Source: Allomuricauda sp. CAU 1633 (GTDB taxonomy: Bacteria; Bacteroidota; Bacteroidia; Flavobacteriales; Flavobacteriaceae). From it: 64,000 nucleotides of DNA. How positions within the stretch are numbered: the stretch's first letter is position 1; each line of letters begins with the position of its first letter. The DNA lies in contig NZ_JAFLNE010000002.1 of assembly GCF_017313225.1 (NCBI RefSeq), positions 930,001 through 994,000 on the forward strand, read 5' to 3'. A program made the translations under genes and the position numbers. Below the pieces are notes generated by a model that made no database searches, was not told the origin of the DNA, and was given only the letters and a program-made list of their open reading frames with translations. Of this stretch, positions 16,467-23,383 are shown one piece after another.

Positions 16467-17621
16467 TTGAAAGTAGAACATAACATATCTCGATTAAAGC
16501 ATTTACTGAAAATGTATCAACTCTCAGTATCTGACTTTTTATCGAAAATCAGTGAAGGGTTGAAAAAGCCCATTACTGAAAAAGATGTTTTTTCAGAAAG
16601 AATAGAAATTGGACATTTAAAAAGAATAGACAAGCTTTTCGAAAAGGGAATTCATTACTATTTAGACCCAAAGGCACCCGAAAACTCTAAAGAGGCAAGT
16701 GTGTTTTTTAGGAAAGAAAGTTTTGGAACTGACTTAAATTTTAGAGCAAAAAAAATAGTTAGTCAATTTGAGGAATTGAAAATATCCATAGCAGCTATTT
16801 CTAAATTAGCAGAATTGGATACCAAAAGAAAAATTCCAAAATTTAGTATTCAAGATAATCCGAAAAAAGTAGCAAACGAATTTAGACAAATTCTTTATCC
16901 TGATTTCACATCTAAACGTAGAGATTTTCTAAAAGCCCTTATTTCAAAGTTTGCAGAAAGCAATATTTTAGTTTTTGAGTTCGTAGAAACTCATAACCGT
17001 AAAGAAAAAGCCAATATCGATGGTTTTTTTCTTAAACCAAACGTCATTGTTTTAAAAAGACATCAATCTTTCAGAAGAGAATTTTTCACTTTAGCACACG
17101 AATTAGGTCACTTTTTACTCGATAAAGAAGAAATTGAACTACTTGATTATAATGTAATTGCTGACAAACATTTATCTAATATAGAAAGGTGGTGTAACGA
17201 TTTTGCATATCATTTTTTGGTTGGAGAATTTGGAAAAATGCTCAAAAATATTGAACCTGCCAATTCGTCAAATGATTATCATTTTGATTTAATAAAAACG
17301 GTTTCTGAAAACACTCATTTAAGCCAAATAGCATTATTTACAAGGTTATTGTTTGAAAATCAAATAAGTCAATCTAACTATAATAAAGTTAGAAACGACT
17401 TTGAGGAGCAGTTCAAAAAACACCAAGAAGAAAAAGAGCGAGAAAAGGAATTACAAAAAGAGAAAGGAATAAAGATAAGAGGTTCAGTTGCTCAACCAAT
17501 CTCTTCACCTTTGTTTATCTCTACCATTCAAGCTGCATTTTACGAAGGCATTATAAATGAATATGACGTTTGTAAAAAACTGAATATTAAGCCTGAAAAA
17601 TTGGACAAATTCATTCAATGA
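16467..17621 (+). CDS. ImmA/IrrE-family zinc metallopeptidase with N-terminal HTH-like region
   Basis: A 384-residue predicted Zn-dependent regulatory protease. The N-terminus (SRLKHLLKMYQLSVSDFL, about 8-25) resembles an Xre-type helix-turn-helix. The peptidase core has FFTLAHELGHFLLD (His-Glu-x-x-His near residue 212) and the downstream helix ERWCNDFAYHFL with the third-ligand region typical of COG2856. A Lys/Glu coiled stretch (about 315-335) precedes a C-terminal tail. The first in-frame start is TTG at 16467; ATG at 16512 is an alternative. It overlaps the PIN gene by four bases (ATGA). Its DNA is clearly more AT-rich than its neighbours, suggesting transfer. Confidence 0.85.
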   Translation: MKVEHNISRLKHLLKMYQLSVSDFLSKISEGLKKPITEKDVFSERIEIGHLKRIDKLFEKGIHYYLDPKAPENSKEASVFFRKESFGTDLNFRAKKIVSQFEELKISIAAISKLAELDTKRKIPKFSIQDNPKKVANEFRQILYPDFTSKRRDFLKALISKFAESNILVFEFVETHNRKEKANIDGFFLKPNVIVLKRHQSFRREFFTLAHELGHFLLDKEEIELLDYNVIADKHLSNIERWCNDFAYHFLVGEFGKMLKNIEPANSSNDYHFDLIKTVSENTHLSQIALFTRLLFENQISQSNYNKVRNDFEEQFKKHQEEKEREKELQKEKGIKIRGSVAQPISSPLFISTIQAAFYEGIINEYDVCKKLNIKPEKLDKFIQ

Positions 17622-18190
17622 TAGTAGTAATAGACACAAGTTCGTTATTGTCCTTGGTTCGTTATTACTTACCATTCGACCAAAACAACAAGCTTTTTAA
17701 TTTTATAAAAAAAGAAATACAAAGTCATAATATAGTTGTTATTGACGAAGTACTAAACGAATGTAAATTAGTTTCTGGCAAGCTGGTTGTAAAGAAATTA
17801 GATTTCTTAATCGATAAAGATTTTTTAAAGGCACATAAAATTCCAGTGAAAACTGAAAATCTAATTCCACCTTCACCAAAAAAATTCTACAACCTTGTAG
17901 ATAATACTTTTATAACAACAAACGCAAAACGTTTAAATAGTGCCCAATTCGAACAGCAAAAAAAGGAATTTCTAAATTCTGCAGACGCAAGAATGATTAT
18001 CTACTTACTAACTCAAATTAGTAAAAATTCATTTGAAAAAATAATCCTTGTAACAGAGGAAACGGAAGGTAGTAATGACTTAAAAGCTTTCAAAAAGCTA
18101 CCAGCGATTTGTAAGATTTTGAGTATTGAGGTAAAAACATTGCCTGAATTATTGGAATTGTATTCTGATATTAATTTCTCGTTTGAATAA
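17618..18190 (+). CDS. PIN-domain protein (DUF4411-like), putative RNase
   Basis: A 190-residue protein with the PIN fold acidic pattern: VVIDTSSLLSL at the N-terminus (Asp 6), VVIDEVLNEC near 43, SADARMIIYLL near 123 and VTEETEGSND near 145. PIN proteins are usually Mg-dependent ribonucleases and often toxins. Four-base overlap with an ImmA/IrrE gene is a recurrent pairing of ImmA/IrrE with DUF4411-type PIN proteins, proposed to be toxin-antitoxin-like. Activity, and which partner is protective, are inference. AT-rich like its partner. Confidence 0.75.
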   Translation: MIVVIDTSSLLSLVRYYLPFDQNNKLFNFIKKEIQSHNIVVIDEVLNECKLVSGKLVVKKLDFLIDKDFLKAHKIPVKTENLIPPSPKKFYNLVDNTFITTNAKRLNSAQFEQQKKEFLNSADARMIIYLLTQISKNSFEKIILVTEETEGSNDLKAFKKLPAICKILSIEVKTLPELLELYSDINFSFE

Positions 18191-18369
18191 AATAAAGCAG
18201 CAGCCAACAACGTATATAAAAAATAGCGGTTTTGGTGCTTAAACGAAAGATAAATAATAAAATAAAGGTCAGTTATCAACCTAAAAGTTAGTGAGTATAA
18301 TCCTCTACTTTTCATATACAAGACCGATAAGTGAAATCCAAATTCAATTCACTTTTTTAGAACTATGAC
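18191..18369. other. Right flank of the accessory cassette with cassette-end repeats
   Basis: Holds GCAGCCAACAACGT (18200-18213) followed by a stretch ATATAAAAAATAGCGGTTTT (18214-18233), a sequence style often found after accessory genes in flavobacteria, then the right inverted-repeat arm (18321-18335), and ends 34 bases later at the purB stop. No further gene is seen. Confidence 0.55.
18321..18335 (-). repeat. Right arm of the 15-bp inverted repeat bounding the accessory cassette
   Basis: AGACCGATAAGTGAA, the exact reverse complement of 16330-16344. It lies 34 bases from the purB stop codon. Confidence 0.7.
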
Positions 18370-19713
18370 CTAAACCCCCGTATAATTAGCTGGGGTGATT
18401 TGTTTCAATTCCGTTTTAATGGCTTCCGAAACCTCTAGTGTCTCAATAAAATCTGCTATGGATTTTTGGGTGATTTTCGCATTGGTTCGAGTCAAGCCCT
18501 TTAGGGCTTCGTAGGGATTGGGATAGCCCTCGCGACGCAAAATGGTCTGGATGGCCTCCGCTACCACGGCCCAATTATCCTCCAAATCCTGTTCGAACTT
18601 GTCTTGGTTCAATACCAATTTGCTCAACCCTTTTAAAGTCGATTGGAATCCAACCAAGGTATGTGCAAAAGGCACGCCCACATTTCGCAATACGGTGCTG
18701 TCGGTCAAATCCCGTTGCAATCTGGAGATGGGCAATTTTGCAGACAAATGCTCAAAAATAGCATTGGCTAGTCCTAAATTCCCTTCAGAATTCTCAAAAT
18801 CTATGGGGTTTACCTTGTGCGGCATGGCCGAGGAACCTACTTCCCCTTTTTTGATTTTCTGTTTAAAATAATCCATGGAAATATAAGTCCAGATGTCTCG
18901 GTCCAAATCTATAAGGATGGTATTGATGCGTTTTAATCCATCAAAAAGTGCCGCCATGTGGTCGTAATGCTCAATTTGGGTGGTAGGGAAAGAGTGGTGC
19001 AAGCCCAGTTTTTCTTGCACAAATTGCTTTCCAAACGCTTTCCAGTCCGTTTTGGGATAGGCCACTTTGTGGGCGTTGTAATTTCCCGTGGCACCCCCAA
19101 ATTTGGCCGCACTGGGAATGTCATTCAATAGATTGAACTGCTCTTTGAAACGCTCCACAAACACCTCAATTTCCTTGCCCAAACGGGTAGGAGAGGCCGG
19201 TTGCCCATGGGTGCGTGCCAACATGGGAATATTTTCCCATGCCGCCGCCAGTTCCTTTAATTTTTCAAACACCTCAAAATACGATGGAACGTACACTTCA
19301 TTCATTGCCTCTTTGATGGAAAGTGGAATGGCGGTGTTGTTGATGTCCTGAGAAGTCAGTCCAAAATGGATGAACTCCTTGTGTTTTTCTAAACCCAACG
19401 CATCAAATTGCTGCTTAATGAAGTACTCAACGGCCTTTACATCATGGTTGGTGACCTTTTCAATATCCTTGATGGCCTGCGCATCTTCCGAAGAAAAATT
19501 CTTGTGGATGTTTTGCAGCGCTGGAAATTTCTTCGCATCAAAATCGGCCAATTGCGGCAGTGGAATTTCACAAAGCGCGATGAAATACTCAATTTCAACC
19601 TGAACACGGTACTTGATAAGCGCCTCTTCGGAAAAATAATTCTTTAGGCTTTTGGTCTTGTTTCTATATCGGCCATCAATGGGTGAAATGGCGTTGAGTT
19701 GTGTTAGGGACAT
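18370..19713 (-). CDS. purB: Adenylosuccinate lyase
   Basis: Cleaves SAICAR and adenylosuccinate with release of fumarate, acting twice in purine synthesis. The 447-residue protein starts at ATG 19713 with SLTQLNAISPIDGRYRNK and has FIHFGLTSQDINNTA, the ARTHGQPASPTRLGKE helix and the fumarase-superfamily signature GSSAMPHKVNPIDFENSEGN. The length equals E. coli PurB (456) within a few residues. The in-frame stretch upstream of 19713 is unconserved. The last ten codons are duplicated at 16211-16240. Predicted -7 box TATCTTTG at 19745-19738. Confidence 0.97.
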   Translation of the reverse strand: MSLTQLNAISPIDGRYRNKTKSLKNYFSEEALIKYRVQVEIEYFIALCEIPLPQLADFDAKKFPALQNIHKNFSSEDAQAIKDIEKVTNHDVKAVEYFIKQQFDALGLEKHKEFIHFGLTSQDINNTAIPLSIKEAMNEVYVPSYFEVFEKLKELAAAWENIPMLARTHGQPASPTRLGKEIEVFVERFKEQFNLLNDIPSAAKFGGATGNYNAHKVAYPKTDWKAFGKQFVQEKLGLHHSFPTTQIEHYDHMAALFDGLKRINTILIDLDRDIWTYISMDYFKQKIKKGEVGSSAMPHKVNPIDFENSEGNLGLANAIFEHLSAKLPISRLQRDLTDSTVLRNVGVPFAHTLVGFQSTLKGLSKLVLNQDKFEQDLEDNWAVVAEAIQTILRREGYPNPYEALKGLTRTNAKITQKSIADFIETLEVSEAIKTELKQITPANYTGV

Positions 19714-19737
19714 TTTTGCGAACAATTTTGAAAGTTG

Positions 19738-19745
19738 CAAAGATA
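19738..19745 (-). promoter_or_regulatory. Predicted purB -7 promoter box
   Basis: TATCTTTG on the minus strand matches TAnnTTTG completely and ends 24 bases upstream of the ATG at 19713. No clear TTG at the expected -33 position. Confidence 0.35.
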
Positions 19746-19761
19746 CTCAAACTGAAAGAGT

Positions 19762-20334
19762 TTAATGGCCTATTTGGGCCAACTTGTCCAGGGTTTTTTT
19801 GGCCCGGTTTTTATAACCTGTGGTGCCAGAGCCATAAGTGTCTTCCAGAACTTGGCGCAATTCGGGATGGACCCAGTCGAATTTTAGCCCCAAATAGTAG
19901 AGAGAAGTCATGGAAAAGACTTTTGGAGCCATGTTCATTTCGCTGATAAGCCAATCAAAGCAGGCCGTCATGATTTTTTCCAACTGTTCGTCAGTGACAT
20001 TCTTTTGGAAAGCCGGGTCTTTCTTTTTAAAATAAGCCGCACACACCATTTCACAGACACAGGCCATGGCCCGAATAGTGGCTTCTGATTTCAAATGGCC
20101 CAACATTTCAGTAAAATTGTCAAAAAAGGGCAACAGATAGTCCAATTTCTTTTCAACAAGATGCCGAAACGTCCAACTGGCATTGAAAGTGCCTTCCTGT
20201 TCCTCCACCAAAATTTCTTTCAAAAGGGCACCCACCAATTTGGGCTGAAGTATCAATTCGTCTACCAAATGGTTTACATCAGCTTTGGAAAGCCTTCCGG
20301 AATGCAAAGCGGTATGGAGTTGTTGTTCCGTCAT
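19762..20334 (-). CDS. Conserved alpha-helical protein of unknown function next to purB
   Basis: A 190-residue, entirely helical-looking soluble protein with regularly spaced helix pairs (TFRHLVEKKLDYLLPFFDNF, then IRAMACVCEMVCAAYF, then GYKNRAKKTLDKLAQIG) suggestive of HEAT-like repeats, a scaffold-type fold. No catalytic motif is seen. Proteins like this are sometimes named adenylosuccinate lyase in flavobacterial annotation, apparently from position alone; it has none of the lyase signature. The start overlaps the sirtuin stop (ATGA), so it is translated with the sirtuin. Confidence 0.7.
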   Translation of the reverse strand: MTEQQLHTALHSGRLSKADVNHLVDELILQPKLVGALLKEILVEEQEGTFNASWTFRHLVEKKLDYLLPFFDNFTEMLGHLKSEATIRAMACVCEMVCAAYFKKKDPAFQKNVTDEQLEKIMTACFDWLISEMNMAPKVFSMTSLYYLGLKFDWVHPELRQVLEDTYGSGTTGYKNRAKKTLDKLAQIGH

Positions 20335-21026
20335 GATTTTGGTACCAATTGCTCTACCAGCTTGGGAACACCTTCTGCCGCTGTTTCTGCAATGACCGTG
20401 AGCTTGTCAAAATCGGATGAGCGGATAGTGGGCCTGGGATCTATAAAATAGATGGGTGTTTCTTTTTGTGCATAATGGATTAGACTAGCCGCAGGATACA
20501 CTTGCATGGAAGTGCCTATTATGATTAAAATTTCAGCCTCTTGGGTGATTTGCGCCGCCGTTTCCAACAAGGGAACCATTTCCCCGAACCAAACGATATG
20601 CGGACGTAGTTGATGCCCATTTTCATCCAAATCACCCAGGACCAAATCCGAGGTCCAATCCAGGATATGGGTTTCATCCCAAGTGCTACGCACTTTGAAC
20701 AATTCGCCATGCAGGTGCACCACATGTGAACTACCCGCTTGTTCATGGAGATTGTCCACATTTTGGGTAACGATGCTTACCTCAAAGTGTTGCTCCAGGG
20801 TGGCAAGCGCCAAATGTCCTGCATTGGGATTGACTTCCAATAATTGCCGCCTGCGTTGGTTGTAGAATTCCAAGACGAGTTCTGGATTTTTGGCAAAACC
20901 TTGGGGCGAAGCCACTTCCATAACATCATGGCCTTCCCAAAGTCCATCGGCATCCCGAAAAGTTTTGAGACCACTCTCGGCACTCATGCCGGCTCCGGTA
21001 AGTACGACTATTTTTGGTTTGGGCAT
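20331..21026 (-). CDS. cobB: Sirtuin-type NAD-dependent protein deacylase lacking zinc-binding cysteines
   Basis: Removes acyl groups from lysine using NAD+. The 231-residue protein has GAGMSAESGLKTFRD near residue 11, TQNVDNLHEQAG near 95, the catalytic His in VVHLHGEL near 113, and IIIGTSMQVYPAA near 182. FYNQRRRQLLE near 65 has the Tyr-x-x-Arg of class III sirtuins, which favour succinyl and malonyl groups. The zinc module between HGEL and RPHIVWFGE keeps its length, but none of the four cysteines is present. ATG 21026 is preferred over a TTG nine bases upstream. Confidence 0.88.
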   Translation of the reverse strand: MPKPKIVVLTGAGMSAESGLKTFRDADGLWEGHDVMEVASPQGFAKNPELVLEFYNQRRRQLLEVNPNAGHLALATLEQHFEVSIVTQNVDNLHEQAGSSHVVHLHGELFKVRSTWDETHILDWTSDLVLGDLDENGHQLRPHIVWFGEMVPLLETAAQITQEAEILIIIGTSMQVYPAASLIHYAQKETPIYFIDPRPTIRSSDFDKLTVIAETAAEGVPKLVEQLVPKS

Positions 21027-21060
21027 TTTATGCAAAATAAATTTGACTATTTCCTATATT

Positions 21061-21675
21061 TCATTCATATATTACAGGCTCAATTTCATCGATTTCCCAT
21101 ATTTCATTGTTGTTTTTTATATATACTAAGGCTGTAACACCACATTGTTGACCACAATTTGCAGTAAAATCTAATATTCCAAACTTTTTTTGGTCATCGA
21201 ATTGAATTCTGGAAAAACCCATTAATCCTAACAAGTAAAAGTCTTTACTTCTTTCATAGCGCTTTTGTGGTCCCGGAACTTCACTTAGATATTTATAGTC
21301 ATAGTCCTCTTTTTTTTCAAGTTTTGTAATATCCAGCCTAAATTTCTTCCCAATACTGGTTGCATCAAATGTCAAATTCATGTTTGAAAAATGCTGATTT
21401 ACATATTTTTCATAGAAAGATGAATTAAATTCATATACGGAGTCCCTGATTCCAAGTATGGTATTAACGGAGGTTTCTTCTACCCAAACAGAAGTACTGT
21501 CCTCTAGTATTTTTGGAATCATATACTTTCCACTCAAATCTCCAAATTGAAGATCAATAATTTTTGGCACTACTTCATAAAACACTTTTTGTTCAAATCG
21601 CAGATCGTTTTGTGATTTTGAACATCCAATAACTGCAAAAATTAAAAATAAACAGAGGAGATATCTTTGAATCAT
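21061..21675 (-). CDS. Lipoprotein of unknown function
   Basis: A 204-residue predicted lipoprotein: MIQRYLLCLFLIFAVIGC is a clear signal with a lipobox before Cys 18. The mature part has no motif I recognise; it mixes short beta-like segments with several aromatic residues and ends in IWEIDEIEPVIYE. The ATG at 21675 is preferred to a TTG nine bases earlier. Local DNA is more AT-rich than in neighbouring genes, so it may be an accessory gene. No partner is evident. Confidence 0.7.
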   Translation of the reverse strand: MIQRYLLCLFLIFAVIGCSKSQNDLRFEQKVFYEVVPKIIDLQFGDLSGKYMIPKILEDSTSVWVEETSVNTILGIRDSVYEFNSSFYEKYVNQHFSNMNLTFDATSIGKKFRLDITKLEKKEDYDYKYLSEVPGPQKRYERSKDFYLLGLMGFSRIQFDDQKKFGILDFTANCGQQCGVTALVYIKNNNEIWEIDEIEPVIYE

Positions 21676-21770
21676 AAGCAGCAATTAGGTTTTTTGCGGT
21701 AAAATACGCTCTTATCTCTTCAAATCCAATATCGAGTACCACAAACTCTGATTTTCCCTATCTTGTTTCA

Positions 21771-22424
21771 ATGTTCAACGATGCTCTGCTCACTTATTTG
21801 GAAACTTATCTCACTGAAGAGCGAAAGCAGCGTTTTTTGGACGTACTGCAAAACCGGACCAGATGGCTCACCGTAGCCCTAGAGGATGTGTACCAAATGC
21901 ACAATACCAGTGCCATTATCCGAAGTTGTGATGTGTTTGGGGTTCAAGATGTACATGCAGTGGAAAACCGTTTTGGTAAACGGTTGGACAAAAACATAGC
22001 GATGGGAGCAGAGCAGTGGGTGGATGTGTACCGCTATCAGACTACGTCTGAGTGTCTCGATAAACTAAAAAGTGACGGCTACCAAATCATTGCCACCACA
22101 CCCCATGACAATTCACAATTGTTACCTGATTTTTACCCCAAAACCAAAACAGCCCTCTTTTTTGGAACTGAAAAAGAAGGCTTGAGTGAGGAAGTCATGC
22201 AGCGGGCCGATGGGTTCCTAAAGATTCCTATGGCGGGCTTTTCGGAAAGTTTGAACGTTTCGGTGTCTGCGGCCATCATCATTCAAGAACTAGCCAAAAA
22301 AGTAAGGGATTCTTCCTTGGATTGGCCGTTGTCGGACATCGAACTATTAGAAAAGCGATTGGACTGGACCAAAAAGTCGATAAAGGATGTGGAAGGGATT
22401 ATCAACAGGTATTTGTCCGATTAA
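21771..22424 (+). CDS. trmH: tRNA/rRNA 2'-O-methyltransferase, SpoU/TrmH family
   Basis: SAM-dependent ribose methyltransferase with a trefoil-knotted fold, probably making Gm18 in tRNA. The 217-residue product shows the three SPOUT motifs: NTSAIIRSCDVFGV near 44, LFFGTEKEGLSEEV near 127 and IPMAGFSESLNVSVSAAI near 151, with the catalytic Arg in motif 1 and Asn-Val-Ser in motif 3. Its length and N-terminal TEERKQRFLDVLQNRTRWLTV extension match TrmH (tRNA Gm18) better than RlmB, so that target is favoured. Confidence 0.88.
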   Translation: MFNDALLTYLETYLTEERKQRFLDVLQNRTRWLTVALEDVYQMHNTSAIIRSCDVFGVQDVHAVENRFGKRLDKNIAMGAEQWVDVYRYQTTSECLDKLKSDGYQIIATTPHDNSQLLPDFYPKTKTALFFGTEKEGLSEEVMQRADGFLKIPMAGFSESLNVSVSAAIIIQELAKKVRDSSLDWPLSDIELLEKRLDWTKKSIKDVEGIINRYLSD

Positions 22425-22465
22425 ACTTTTTTGTATTTTTAGCTGATAACCAATCTTTTAAACTC

Positions 22466-22996
22466 ATGATGACAGTTCTTTACATTTTAGTAGGCCTAGT
22501 GCTGCTGATAATCATTTTGGCCGCCATAGCCCCCAAGACCTACAATGTTTCCCGCACTACAACCATCGCTAAACCCAAATCTGAGGTTTTTGCCTATTTG
22601 AAGTCTCTTAAAAAGCAGGGCGAATGGTCGCCTTGGGGCAAACGTGACCCCAATATGGAACAAAAGTTTACGGGAACGGATGGCGAGGTAGGTTCCATGA
22701 ACTATTGGAACGGAAACAAAGAAGTAGGCGAAGGGGAACAGGAAATCACAAAAATTGTGGATGGCGAACGCATTGAATCCGAACTCCGATTTTTGAAGCC
22801 TTGGAAATCCACTTCAGATGCCTATATCACTACCGAAGAAGTGGATGCAAACACTACCAAGGTAACTTGGGGTTTCTCAGGAAAAAACAAGTTTCCCATG
22901 ACGATTATGATGTTGTTCATGAACATGGACAAAGCCGTTGGAAAGGATTTTGAAGAAGGCCTGGCCAGTTTAAAAAATATTTTAGAAAATCAATAG
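22466..22996 (+). CDS. SRPBCC-family (polyketide cyclase-like) membrane-anchored protein
   Basis: A 176-residue protein: one hydrophobic anchor (about 3-22, VLYILVGLVLLIIILAAIAP), then a START-like SRPBCC domain beginning YNVSRTTTIAKPKSEVFAYL and GEWSPWGKRDP, and ending in the long helix GKDFEEGLASLKNIL. Such folds bind hydrophobic ligands in a deep cavity; the ligand is unknown. Two consecutive ATG codons (22466, 22469) offer the start; reading further upstream runs into trmH. The VOC gene follows after three bases. Confidence 0.8.
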   Translation: MMTVLYILVGLVLLIIILAAIAPKTYNVSRTTTIAKPKSEVFAYLKSLKKQGEWSPWGKRDPNMEQKFTGTDGEVGSMNYWNGNKEVGEGEQEITKIVDGERIESELRFLKPWKSTSDAYITTEEVDANTTKVTWGFSGKNKFPMTIMMLFMNMDKAVGKDFEEGLASLKNILENQ

Positions 22997-22999
22997 GTT

Positions 23000-23380
23000 A
23001 TGGAGTTCAATTTGGTAGGTTGGTTCGAGATTCCTGTGGTGGATATAGATCGTGCGAAAAAGTTTTATGATGCTGTATTTCGGGTTGAAATTCAGTTACA
23101 CGATTTGGGTGGCACAAAAATGGGATGGTTCCCTGCGGACCATGGGAAACCTGGAGCTTCAGGGTCATTGATTCAAAATAAGGATTGGTACACCCCCAGT
23201 GAACGTGAAGGGGTTTTAATTTATTTTAATAGTATCGACCTTCAAAACGAACTTGACCGCATAGAACCGAATGGGGGTAAAATTGTTCAGGCCAAGACCC
23301 AAATCAGTCCGGATATAGGGTATATGGCTGTATTTTTAGATTCAGAGGGCAATAGGATTGCCTTGCATTCCAGACAATAA
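23000..23380 (+). CDS. VOC-family (glyoxalase/bleomycin resistance fold) protein
   Basis: A 126-residue two-module VOC protein: VGWFEIPVVDIDRAKKFYDAVF (first beta-alpha unit), MGWFPADHGKPGASGSLI, then GVLIYFNSIDLQNELDRIEPNGGKI and a final strand IGYMAVFLDSEGNRIALHS with the usual metal-ligand Glu position in the last strand replaced by Asp/Glu neighbours. Substrate unknown. Same transcript as the SRPBCC gene; convergent with the amylase gene with a three-base gap. Confidence 0.82.
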   Translation: MEFNLVGWFEIPVVDIDRAKKFYDAVFRVEIQLHDLGGTKMGWFPADHGKPGASGSLIQNKDWYTPSEREGVLIYFNSIDLQNELDRIEPNGGKIVQAKTQISPDIGYMAVFLDSEGNRIALHSRQ

Positions 23381-23383
23381 ACA

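Noticed and set aside
19762..20334. Adenylosuccinate lyase label for the protein next to purB
   Set aside because: Lacks the SSAMPHK signature and lyase length; it is a helical protein of unknown function.
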